From contig NC_068346.1 in the NCBI RefSeq assembly GCF_014633365.1, positions 13,041,030-13,105,029 on the forward strand: 64,000 bases of DNA. Reading direction: 5' to 3'. This DNA comes from Diospyros lotus. Taxonomy: Eukaryota > Streptophyta > Magnoliopsida > Ericales > Ebenaceae. Positions 1-10,732 of the stretch are shown here, piece by piece. Positions within the stretch are counted from its first letter, which is position 1; every line of letters begins with the position of its first letter. The position numbers were made by a program, and so were the translations under genes. A model generated the notes under the pieces. That model was not told the DNA's origin and ran no database searches. It saw nothing but the letters and a program-made list of their open reading frames with translations.

Positions 1-1794
1 AATATAACTACCTTATTAAAAACCAAACTAAGACAAGAAATTCAAGTTTAGCAAGAAACATAGTCTAGATTGAATCTAGAATGAAGTATAAACTTTAAAA
101 ACAATATTTATATATACGCTCAAGTTAATTTCAAACAACAATATAAAATTGTTCAAAATAAAAGTACGAATTCAAAACATTGAATATAAATATATAAATG
201 AATATGAAACTTTAAGTGTCCTTTTTTTATGAATTTGAAACTTTAAAAACTAGTCCATTTTTTATGAATCATTCATCACATCTATATATATATACATATA
301 TATATTTATCGACGTTGAGAATTAGTCGATACTGATTCATTTGTCCAAACTAAGAAAGTAAACACGATTTCAAAGAAAAAAAATGAAGATAAAATGTATG
401 CAAATGAGTTTTTCATGTGGTTCAGCTTGAACGATGTCTAGTCCATGACTGTTCATCTGATTATTCTAACAGAGTAATAGTAGGTTATTGTTTGTTATTT
501 TTTATACAATGAATTTTGACCCCTATTTATAGCATAGGGTGTTTACAATTGAGATAAGTTTCCAAAATAAAAAGATATTATTACATTGATAACGTTTCCT
601 TATCTACTTCATTCTAATCAGGAATGAATTCCACTTTAGTAGGGATTTGATTTGTTTAAAATTAAGAAAGACGACTCCTCCAATTAGGCTATTGAGAAAC
701 TCCAATAAACTCGCTCTTATTACATTACGCGAGCTTAGCAACCTTGCGAGGAGCCGAAGACATAAGTTGTTGTTCACGCTATTCTGCGAACTGGATATGA
801 TTTAAGCGACCTACGAGCTATCCTTGTTGGCTTCGAACCTGAGCTGGTCAGGCTTTGGATGATTGGACTGATCCGCTAGGTCGTCCCCATCCCATAATCA
901 TGCGGTCTCAAAAATACTCATATCAATATTATAGAAGAAAATACATTTAAAGATGAAATATATTTCAAAAATATCTTTGCATAAGATACATGATATGAAT
1001 AACCAATCTTAGCAATTTAATAGCATAAAAAATACCACATATTATACATTCGTGGTAAATTTTTCAAAATATATAATTGACTCGTATGTCAATTTTTCAC
1101 ATTTGATCACATCCTCAAAGATTGACCATTTTCTCTCAAATATCTTCCAATCTTTTCCTCATGACCACTTGGATCAAAACCTTCTATACAAACCTATCAA
1201 AATTTTCAAGCACAATCAATTTCATACCCCCACTCTTGACTAAAACCCTTCTATTTTTATAATCGACATTCATTGCCTAGATCTTTGTTTCTCTATCATT
1301 CATCCCTTTTTCTTCATTGTAGGTCAGTTCTCAGGATTTGACCTCCAGCAAGTGGTAGAGTTTTGAGAAATTACATTTATGTCCCTCAAGTTTTGTTAAT
1401 TCTAATTTAGTCCTCTTGTTTCCAGCTTTTTGCTTTTGATATATTACATTATGACTTCTATAAATTATACCAAGACCCACAACAGCTTAAGCTTTCACTT
1501 AAGCCTTGATTGTTTTTTAAAATTACGCAAAATCCACACCATTTAAGACCCCACACTTTGGAAATTACATCAAGTGCAGCGTCTTGACAAATTAGTAAAA
1601 TAACTCCTAACTCAACATAAAAAAGTTCTCAAGCCCTTGCAATATTATCAAAAATACCTTTAAATTATAAGAAATTGTCATTAAGTCCATTTTTGTTTAT
1701 TTAAAATAATAAATCCTAATTTTTTAAATTATCTTAAAAATTCTAGATACAATAAGAAACAATTATGGTCAAACCAATCGTTTATGGCAAAGAA
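1..1794. repeat. AT-rich intergenic DNA, copy 1 of a local repeat
   Basis: No gene is visible. Bases 1-300 match 4721-5030 closely (shared words such as tagattgaatctagaatgaa and catcacatcta), and 930-1110 continues the match to about 5030-5215. Copy 1 therefore carries about 620 extra bases (about 302-930) that copy 2 lacks. That extra block is richer in GC at 690-900 and could be an LTR-like insertion, but I could not match target-site duplications at its ends. The short frames here have no recognisable protein content. Confidence 0.6.
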
Positions 1795-1827
1795 GTGTGC
1801 GTGTGCGTGTGCGTGTGTGTGTGTGTG
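1795..1827. repeat. (TG)n / (GTGTGC)n microsatellite
   Basis: Alternating purine-pyrimidine tract gtgtgcgtgtgc... ending in uninterrupted GT. It creates a false CVCVCV / HTHAHAHA reading frame on the two strands. Confidence 0.9.
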
Positions 1828-1918
1828 AAAGAGATAATGGGAGGAGGGGAAAGAAGAGTTGACATAGTAGCCACGTGGATGAATATTCGTCACCTTAACT
1901 TGTTGCATCACTACTTAA

Positions 1919-2841
1919 TAGGAGTGTTCAAAAAAACTGTTACACCAAGATTTTCGGTCGAACCGGATCGGATCGGACTGAATCGGTCGATTTTTTTGAA
2001 TTGGCGGTCCGGTTCTATTTGGAAAATTGCCAAATCGCACGGTTCGCAGTTTGGCAAACCGGCAGTTCGGTTTAAAATCTAACCGCCCGTATATATAATA
2101 TATAATTTAAAATATATATAATTTATATATTATAAATATAAAAGCTAAAAAGGTGTAGCGGACCCTCTTGGCTCTGCCTTTCCTCGTTCTCTCTCATTTC
2201 CCCCCAACCAAACCCTAACCCTATTGCTTGAACCGAACTGCACCCACCCACGTCCGTCACATCGCACCCTCTTTCTCTTCCTTTTCCCTTGGATGATCGT
2301 CGATCGATGCCAACCCATCGGCGGCCCCCATGCTGTCGCAGACTTGCAGTAGTCAGCACCTCACGCAGTCGCAGTCAGCACCTGACACCGACGGCCCCCA
2401 CACTATCGCAGGCTTACAGCAGTCTAACGCCCGTCGCCCCATTTTCTTCGCCCTCCCATTCCGATCGTCGATCGTCGGTCGCTGGTATGCTCTTTCTCTC
2501 TCACTTTCTGTTGATTATTTTTTAGTGCAAGTTTTCGGTACTCAAGCAATGGACTCACTTCAGCAACGGTTTCGTCTTGTACTGTACTAGCTTGATAGGG
2601 TCCTTGGGGATGTGTTTGTGCTGCGTTTGCTAGTAGATCAATTTGATGTTTCCTTAGAATTTTTGGGATTAGCCGCAAAATTTTTGAAATCGCGAAAATC
2701 GAACCACACCGAACTGCAAAATGCAGTGTGGTTCGATTCGATTTTTCGCACCACTCAATTTGATTTGGTAGAAAATCGAGCTTACGGTTCGGCGCATTAA
2801 ATCGGCTCAATATTGGTTAAACCGAACCGCGAATACCCCTA
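1919..2841. mobile_element. Non-autonomous hAT-type element with 8-bp duplication
   Basis: Ends are TAGGAGTGTTC at the left and, read inward from the right, TAGGGGTATTC. The flanks are ctacttaa (1911-1918) and ccacttaa (2842-2849), 7 of 8 matching, the duplication length of hAT elements. Subterminal DNA is rich in gaaccg/cggttc words. The interior (2150-2600) is GC-richer and gene-like but has no coherent protein. A related locus at about 6430-6465 (catcaccatttaataataaaaatc) has the flanks joined without the element, which supports both boundaries. Confidence 0.75.
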
Positions 2842-2849
2842 CCACTTAA

Positions 2850-3642
2850 TAATAAAAATCCGACGATGTTAATAGTAGTCTATAATTAAACAAGTACAAA
2901 ATTGAATACTATAAAGTTAGGTATAAAGTTAGGTCCAAAATTAATAATACTGTGAAAGTTGAGTACTTTTTGAAACTTGTACTTTTCAGGATGTAATATT
3001 TTCAATGAATTTATTAACATGAATTAAAAAAGATGGGATTTGTTAGTGCGATTGCTTTACCAATAAAAAGAATAATAACCCCCTTGATTTTAGTAACACA
3101 AAATATTTTCCCAGCTCTCTCTCAACTTTTAACCTTAATAAAGTAACCAAAATGTTATCTTAAAATGTAAGTATATATATGAGAAACTCTAGAGCTTAAA
3201 AATAAAGCTGCTTTCTAAAGTGTAAATTCATAAATAGTTTAAGGGTACTCTCATAATAGAATATAAATTCGAACTAGACCTAAAATATACCTATGATATA
3301 TGCATGGTGTTTTAAAGATAATAAGTAAAGTTTATTTTTTCAAAAATATAAGAGAGTTTTGAACTTATTTCTCCTATTTTTCTTACTTGCTATTCTTAAT
3401 GAAAGAGTGTAAAAACCTGGAGATGGAATAAAAGGACATTACCAACTCTCTCCCAAACAAAGTTTTAATTTGTTCAAAACATAAAGTCTTAATCCTATGT
3501 TGTGTTTTGTGCTAAGCTATGAAATAACAAAGTGTGATATTATGTTTTTTTTATTTTAAAATCAAGTAATAGTAAATATGACAGCAGTAAATATTTCTCT
3601 CTTCAAATGGCTAACAATGGCAGCGATAACAATGGTGGAGAC
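2850..3642. repeat. AT-rich dispersed repeat, no gene
   Basis: This stretch resembles 6130-6360 (cttgtacttttcagga...gtaatattttcaatgaatttatt), 5590-5680 (gatggaataaaaggacattac) and 22480-22830. The end (3590-3642) resembles 38140-38180. No coding content is seen. Confidence 0.6.
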
Positions 3643-4375
3643 TAGGAGTAGAGTTAGGATTTTGATTCAGTAGGGGTAAAATTAAATATAAAAAATGTAA
3701 TTTTAAAAATTAAACGATAATGATAATATTAAAATGCAAAAATATTTTATAATTGTTCCCTACAATTTTTTATACTTTGATAACGTCGTATAATGACCTC
3801 ATTATCAATTTTATTAAATATATTATTTTCAACAATATATAACTAAGTTATCATTCATTTATTGGTCTCCAGTCATATTATACAATCGATTATTCACAGT
3901 ATTTATTACAAAAAATATTCTTTGAACTGTACCAGTAGCAACGGAAGAGTTAATGCCAAAGTCACAAGCTTATAAACTAACAGGTACACTATATTTTTTT
4001 TTTCGTCACAACTAACTTGTGTACAAGTTCACTGAGTCCCCATAGTTCTTCAAACCATTTGTTGGAGATCAAATAAAAAATACAAGTTTAAAATTGATCA
4101 TCAAGTGCCACGAGCTCTTCTCTTGAAAAATCTTCAAGATAATACTCAGCAAGACGAATTATGGAGAATTGGAAATAAAGTAAAAAATGAGATAAATTTA
4201 AAAATGAAATGATTAGCACTCAGGAGTTAGTAGATTTGGGACCATTTGGCCTAAACTTTAATACAATAATTTGAGGTTGATTTTGGGAGTTGGGCTTGGG
4301 TTAAAAATAATATAGAATTATTTTTTTTTTTAAATCCAGCCCAATAGCATTGGCCCTCACTTAACTCCGCCCCTA
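3643..4375. mobile_element. Non-autonomous hAT-like element
   Basis: Terminal inverted repeats are TAGGAGTAGAGTTAGG (left) and, inward from the right, TAGGGGCGGAGTTAAG. The flanking octamers are gtggagac (3635-3642) and gtgaagac (4376-4383), 7 of 8 identical. The interior is AT-rich and non-coding. A paralogous unfilled site is seen near 38160-38195 (gggagacaatagtggtaa), where sequences flanking this element are adjacent. Confidence 0.7.
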
Positions 4376-4383
4376 GTGAAGAC

Positions 4384-5757
4384 AATAGTGGTAACTAGCT
4401 CTCTATCTCTTCTTTTTTTTCTTCTTCTTTAGAACTCTTATTCTTCTTGAGTTCTTCAATTTCCTCTTATTCTTCTTGTTCTTTAGAACCTTTATTCTTC
4501 TTGAGTTCTTTATTTTCCTCTTTTCTTCTTCTTGGGTTCTTTTTCTTCGTGTTCTAATTTAACGAAACTCACTTACGGACTATGTAAAATCTTTCTCTTT
4601 TTTCTTTTTCTTCTTCTTCTTTGTGTATGTGTTCTAGGTGTCATTGTCACAGTTCATCACACGCAAGTTAATAATTACTCTTCAACCCAAAGTTTTTCAA
4701 GAGTCTTTTTTTTACCCCCATAATATAACAACTTTAATAAAAATAAAATTAAGACAAGTAATTAGAGTTTAGCAAGGAACATAGTTTAGATTGAATCTAG
4801 AATGAAGTATAAACTTTAAAAACAATATTTGTATATACATTCGAGTTGACTTCAAACAATAACATAAATTTGTTCAAGATAAAACAAAATAAGAGTACAA
4901 ATTCGAAACATTGAATATAAATATGCAAGTGAATCTGAAAGTTTGAAACATATATGTTATCTTGATGACTTACACATCAACTAATACCTTTTTTTTATGA
5001 ATCATTCATCACATCTACATATATATACTTTAGAGAAGAAGATGCATTTGGGGATGAGGTATACATTTCAAATATATCTTTGCATAAGATTCGTGACATG
5101 AATAATTAATTTCAGCAATTTAATAGTATCAAAATATCACATATTGCAAATTCACATAAATTTTTCAAAATATATATCTGACACATGCAAGACTATTTTT
5201 CACATTTTATCACATACTATTCAATATAGTGATATGCAATCACATATTTTCATGTTAATTATACAAATAAAATGCTCATATCCTATTTCTTGATTATGTT
5301 TGAGGAAAAATTGAAAAAACCTTTGTGTTAAAGCTTCTGGTTTCTTGTTTTTGACTTTGATGTGCTCAAAAATATTCTCTCAACTCTTAAATGTTTTCCA
5401 AGCACTTGATATTCCCCCCTCCCTCCCCCCCCCCCCCCCCCCCCTTTTTTTTTTTTTGTAATTCTTCCATTATTTTTTATGTTAGTTTCTACTTTTCACA
5501 CTATCTTGTTAATTTAACATCGTTACGAATATTAGCATTTTAATAAAAATTTAGTTTTTCTTTATCTATGTGGTCATCTTACTTGCTTGCCCAATGAAAG
5601 AGTGTAAAAACATGGAGATGGAATAAAAGGACATTACCAACTCTCTCTCAAATAAAGTCTTAATTTGTTCATACTCCCAGGATATAGATTAAGTAGCGGA
5701 CAAGTGATATGTTGGAAATTAGGACAAGTGATACACTAGAATTAGTACCAGTAAATT
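4384..5757. repeat. Pyrimidine-rich tract followed by local repeat copy 2
   Basis: 4400-4620 is a CTT/TTC-rich tract similar to 38200-38480. 4721-5215 is the second copy of the repeat seen at 1-300 and 930-1110. A C20-T13 homopolymer junction lies at 5425-5457. 5590-5680 matches 3400-3470 and 22665-22740. No gene is visible. Confidence 0.6.
5425..5457. repeat. C20-T13 homopolymer junction
   Basis: Twenty C (5425-5444) run directly into thirteen T (5445-5457). Similar C-run/A-run junctions occur at 27877-27913 and 46192-46226, and a C24 run at 56014-56037. Confidence 0.95.
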
Positions 5758-5922
5758 CATGGGCGGATTTAGGGGGGGTTGGCATGGGCTTCAACCCATG
5801 CCAGCCCCAACTAAACAGCAGTAATATATGTTATATAAATATATATATGTAAAATCCCAAGCAAAACCCTAACTAAATATTAATATAGCTCAGTTAGATG
5901 GCTTCCCCTACATCCGTCCCTG
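5758..5922. mobile_element. 165-bp MITE, hAT-like
   Basis: Left end CATGGGCGGATTTAGGGG and right end (inverted) CAGGGACGGATGTAGGGG form an imperfect 18-bp terminal inverted repeat with C...G ends. The flanking octamers agtaaatt (5750-5757) and aataaatc (5923-5930) agree at 6 of 8 positions. The inside contains a short palindrome (ggcatgggcttcaacccatgcc) and no coding sequence. Confidence 0.55.
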
Positions 5923-6460
5923 AATAAATCAATAGTTCGATACTCAACTTAAGTAAAGGATCGTCTGTGATTTACATTCTCTACCAAAATTGATGACACG
6001 AACAACGAGAGATCGTGCAAGAATAATAATCCTAAGTCTTAATTTGTTTATAACATAAAAGTCTTAATCTTAGGTTGTGCTTGTGTGTGATATTATGTTT
6101 ATTGATATTAAAAGTAAGTAACAGCTAAGGCATTTGAAGTTAAGTTGATGTTTAAAATTAACAATAATGTAAAAGTTAAGTACTTTTTTTTTTATTATAA
6201 TTTACTTTTTTTAAAACATTAGAAACTTGTACTTTTCAGGACGTAATATTTTCAATGAGTTTATTGGCATGAAATAAGGTTAGTTTAAAAAATGGAATTT
6301 TCTGCTCATTGCTTCACCAATAAAAAGAATAATAACACCTTGTTTTTAATTAGTCCCCTTAACTTGCTACTTTTCACACTATTCATCACCTTAGCTTGCT
6401 ACTTAGTTAAGGTGATGAATATTCACCACCTTAAGTTGTTGCATCACCATTTAATAATAA

Positions 6461-6695
6461 AAATCTAACGATGTTTAGTTTATAATAATAAAATTAAGTA
6501 TAAAATTGAATTCTATGAAGTTATTTTATAGTGGTTGAATTAAGTATAAAATCTAACGATTTTAGTTTATAATAATAAAATTAAGTATAAAATTGAATTC
6601 TATAAAGTTATTTTATAGTGGTTGAATTAAGTATAAAATCTAACGATTTTAGTTTATTATAAAAGTAAGTATAAAATTGAATTCTATAGTGGTTG
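6461..6695. repeat. Tandem repeat, about 88-bp unit, 2.7 copies
   Basis: The word aaatctaacg recurs at 6461, 6549 and 6636. Each time it is followed by gat...tagtttata, ataaaattaagtataaaattg and ttatagtggttg. The array ends just before the hAT element insertion point at 6710. Confidence 0.85.
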
Positions 6696-6961
6696 GGTAA
6701 CCAACCAACTAGGGATGGCAATTGCAACCGAAATCGTGGGGAACCGAACCAAAATCAAATTGGTCAACGCGGTTAAAAATTATTTGATTGGGTAATGGTT
6801 TGATTTGGGAAAAAATCGAACACTGTTTCAATGGGTATGGTTTAGTTATGGTTTTCACTAAAACCAAACCAAAACCCGAACCGAAATCGAATCGAATGAT
6901 GGGTAACCAAACCAAACCGAATATATATAATATGTATAATATATATATAATATCTATATTA

Positions 6962-9502
6962 CACTACAAGAAATTCGCCATTTAGCGACGGAATATTTCC
7001 GTCACTAAATAAATTTAGCGACGAATTGGCGACGGATTTTTTCCGTCGCTGAAATACTCGTCGCTATTTTTTTTTGCGATGGATCTGTCGCCAATTTAGC
7101 GACAGATCAGCGACGGAAAAAATTCCGTGTTTGAATATATTTTTTTAAAAAAAATAACGACGAAAATTTTCGTTACTATTTTTAAAAAAAAATTATTTAA
7201 AAAATAAAAAATTTATTTTAGCGACGAAATATTCTGTCACTATTTTTTAATTTTTTTATAAAATATATTTTTTATTTTTTAATATAAAATAAAAAATAAA
7301 AAAAATATTTTGCGATGAAAATATTCCGTCACTAAAGTATATAAAAAAATAAAAAAATAATAATTATTAAAAAATATATTAACAAATAAAATAATTTACT
7401 AAAATCCTAATGAATATTTTTAATAATTTATTGAAAACAAATAAAATAATACAACAAAAAAGAAAGAAGCATAAAAAATATATTACATGAGCAGCAAATA
7501 ACATAATAAATAAATTTTTAATAAAATAACATAAAAATATATATAAAAAATAAAAAAAATATTTTTAATAATTCATTGGAAAAACGACAGCAACAAACAT
7601 TACAAATTTACAAAATTTAACGTGGGCAGCAAAAAAGAAAGAAAGAAAGAAAAATAAAAAAAATTAAACCAAAAAAATGAGAAAACACCAAATTTACAAA
7701 ATTTAATAAGAGGCGAGGATGATGGCAAGCAGCGAGGGCGACAGAGCAGCAAGCAAGAGGCGAGGGTGAGCCGCAAGCGAGGGCGAGGGCGAGCCACGAG
7801 CGGGAGCAGGGGCGAGGGCGAGACAGCGAGAGCGAGACAGCGAGGGCGACAGAGCGATCGAGAGCGAGTAAGCGACAATTGAGGGCGAGCAACCGAGAGG
7901 CAGCGAGGGCGACAAAGCGATCGAGAGCGAAACAGCGAGCGAGAGGTGAGGGCGATGCAGCAAGCGAGAGGCGAGGGCGATGCAGCAAGCGAGAGGCGAG
8001 GGCGAGCCGCAAGCGAGAGCGAGGGCGAGCAACGAGCGAGAGCAACAGAGCGGGGGCAAGGGCGAGACAGCGAGAGCGAGACAGCGAGCAAGAGGCGAGA
8101 CAGCGAGGGCAACAGAGCGATCGAGAGCGAGACAGCGAGCGAGAGGCGAGAACGAGGGCGAAACAGCGAGCGAGAGGCGAGAGCGAGGGCGAAACAGCGA
8201 GCGAGAGCGAGAGCGGGGGCAAGGGCGAGGCAGCGACCGAGATGAGAGAGCGATGGCGAGAGGTGAGGGCAAGCAAACCAGAGAGAGCTAGAGAGCCAAA
8301 GGATTAGAGATTTGGGGGGAGGGGGGACTTTAGGGATTTTGGGGGGAAAAGGTAGGGGGAGAGGGGCGGGATTTGTCAGAGGCGGGAATTGAAATATTTT
8401 TTTTAATATTTAATAATTATATAAAAATAATATAATTTATAAAAATAATATTAATAATTATTTAATTAATAAAAATAATATAATTTAAATAAAATTTTAT
8501 TGTAATTATCTAAAATGTGATAATAAAATAATTTAAATTATTGTATTTCAAAATAATATTTATTTAAAAATTTAATTATATTATAAATCTAATGATTATA
8601 ATAAATTAATTTGATATATTGAATTATTTATTAATAGTTTGTAATCTTAAAAAAATAAATTTTTTCTATAAATAAAAATTATATTAAACAAAATCTACAT
8701 AATATTTATACTAATGGCAGAACTCATTTAATCAACACAATGGGTTCTAAATTGTTGAATTTCATCTATAACTTAGAGACAAAATTAGAGAGGACAAATG
8801 ATAAAGAGATATATTTATTTTTTTATTAGTCAACATTAATGTTTTATACATAATACTTAAACTTCAAAAATAAAAACTAACCCATATAGTTTTTTTATAG
8901 TACAACTATTAAGGGGGAAAATCATTCCATAAATTCGTTCAAAAATCATCCCGGACTTATTTTGATACTTTCTTATCCTGGTAAGCATATGTCACCTCTC
9001 TAGTTGTTTATTATGAATGACTTAATTATACATTTAATTGTGTTATAATGTCTATACATTTAATTGTGTTAAATCTTCCGTCGCTAAATCAGCGACGGAA
9101 TTGGATAATCTGTCGCTAACTTTATTTTTTAATTTAAATTAATTTTAAATTTAAATTTTTTATTTTAACGTTTAATATTAAAATTAATTTTTTATTTTAA
9201 AATTTTGTGACGGAATTTTTTTCCGTCACTAAAATTAAATTTTTTTTATTATTATTAAAATTTAGCGACGAAAAATTATTTCCGTCGCTAATTATAGCGA
9301 TGGATTACTGTTTCCGTCGCTAAATTTTTTTTTTTTATTTTTTTTGCAACGAAATTATTTTCTGTCGCTAAAATCCGTTGCTAATTTTACAAAAAAAAAA
9401 ATTTCGTATTCCGTCGCAATTTCATCGCTGTTCCGTCGCAAAATAGCGAAGGAAATGTCCGTCGCTAAAAATCCGTCGCTAAATCCCGAATTTCTTGTAG
9501 TG
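6962..9502. mobile_element. Complete non-autonomous CACTA (En/Spm) element
   Basis: The ends are 30-bp terminal inverted repeats beginning CACTACAAGAAATTCG; they differ at only two positions (6962-6991 against 9473-9502). The 3-bp target-site duplication TTA is intact at 6959-6961 and 9503-9505. The subterminal zones (6980-7330 and 9060-9480) contain many copies of the inverted motif GCGACGGAA / TTCCGTCGC, as expected for CACTA subterminal transposase-binding repeats. The 2541-bp element has no transposase. The middle is a GA-rich minisatellite and AT-rich filler. Confidence 0.93.
7740..8290. repeat. (GGGCGA)n / (GAGAGC)n minisatellite inside the CACTA element
   Basis: Strongly purine-skewed array of cgagggcgag, agcgagagcga and gagacagcgag units. 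It yields several long overlapping frames on both strands (Arg/Glu/Ala-rich on +, Ser/Leu/Pro-rich on -) that are low-complexity artefacts. The same hexamer family on the opposite strand fills the hAT element at 30548-31161. Confidence 0.9.
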
Positions 9503-9615
9503 TTATATACAACCCAACCCACCCCAGCCCAATTGCCTTGCTTGCAAACCCTTATCCCGTTCTCTTTTTCTTCCCCTTCTCTTTTTCTTCCCCTTCTCTT
9601 TTCCTTCATAAGTTG

Positions 9616-10160
9616 ATGGGTGTTGTTGTTGTGTTAGATCCTAGATATAAGATGACTTTTCTTGACTTTTACTCTCCTAAAATCTATCCTTATGATTATG
9701 ATGAACAAATTAGCAACATCAAGTACCTTTGTTATGATTTAATGGAGGAATATCACATTAAAAAGAACAAAGTCAATTATGTGAATAACCAATAATGTAC
9801 ATTGGATGGGAGCGTCACTCCAACTCCAAGAGAGAATTTCATTTCTTTTGATGATGAACATCAATCTTTTCTTAAAAAGAGGAAAACTACTAAAGTTACT
9901 AGTTTCAGAATTGAATTGGACCTTTACTTGGATGAAGATATTATAGTTGATAATGGTCAGTTTAATATTTTACTTTGGTGGAAAGTGAATGGGGTAAAGT
10001 ATCCTACCTTACAAACTATTGCAAGAGATATATTAGTCATTCCTGTATCTACTGTTGCTTCAGAGTCGGCATTCAGTTCTAGTGGAAGACTGGTGAGTCC
10101 TCATCGTAATTGACATCATCCAAAGACAATAGAAGTATTGATGTGTGCCCAAAGTTGATT
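9616..10160 (+). pseudogene. hAT transposase C-terminal fragment (broken)
   Basis: The frame from ATG 9616 contains the hAT motif LDPRYKM and then, in the same frame, the C-terminal dimerisation region (WWKVNGVKYPTLQ, SESAFSSSGRLVSP and, after a stop, HHPKTIEVLMCAQ). Three in-frame stop codons interrupt it (9793-9795, 10111-10113, 10156-10158). The N-terminal BED zinc finger and catalytic core are missing. It lies within the hAT element 6710-10731, just after the CACTA insertion, and is non-functional. Confidence 0.88.
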
Positions 10161-10732
10161 ATCAAATGAAGTGAAAAAGTGTGAATTTATTTCATTTACT
10201 AGTTATTTTTTATTGTTAAGACTACATTTTCATATTAATTTATTTTTTATATTTATAATTTTGTTAGATGTAGTTAGCTTATTCATTTCAGATGGATATG
10301 CATCAATTTACGAAAAAGATATTAATGTTGTTGATGAAGGTATTAACTTTCGTAGCTAATTTTTTTTAGTTTAAATTACAATATAATTTTGCAAATATTA
10401 ATTTATTGATCGTAACAATTGTAGGTTTGGAGATGTGATTTTATATCCAAGAAGTTTTGTAACTTTATGTAAGAATAAGATAACTTTATTAGAATTTATC
10501 TTTGTTTGTTGTGAAATTATCAAAAAAATTTATGAATGCTATTTGTCTTTGTTTGTTGGTATAGATTAAACTAAAAAAACCATGGTTAAACCGAAACCAA
10601 ACGGTTTGATTATGGTTTTAAATTTTTAAAACCAAATGGGTAATGGTTTGGTTTTGGTTTTAGTAATTTAAGTTTGGTTTGATTATAATTTTGGCAAAAA
10701 TCGAAACCAAACCGAACTATTGCCAACCTTAC

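Larger units (their letters stand above)
6710..10731. mobile_element. hAT element carrying a CACTA insertion; 3' duplication displaced by a gypsy element
   Basis: The left end is TAGGGATGGCAAT (6710-6722); the right end is ATTGCCAACCTTA (10719-10731), its near inverse. The 8-bp duplication is caaccaac, present at 6702-6709 and again, perfectly, at 22388-22395. The gap between hAT end and second duplication is filled by the gypsy element 10733-22383. Both subterminal zones are rich in AACCAAACCG words. Removing the CACTA element leaves about 1.5 kb, including a fragment of the hAT transposase C-terminus. It is a decayed, non-autonomous copy. Confidence 0.85.

Noticed and set aside
302..930. 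Solo LTR in repeat copy 1
   Set aside because: There is an extra block relative to copy 2 and the composition is LTR-like, but no TG...CA ends with matching 5-bp duplication could be fixed.
7600..8307. Overlapping frames of 99-219 codons on both strands
   Set aside because: They are Ser/Leu/Pro-Arg or Arg/Glu/Ala-rich translations of the GA-rich minisatellite inside the CACTA element, open in five frames at once.
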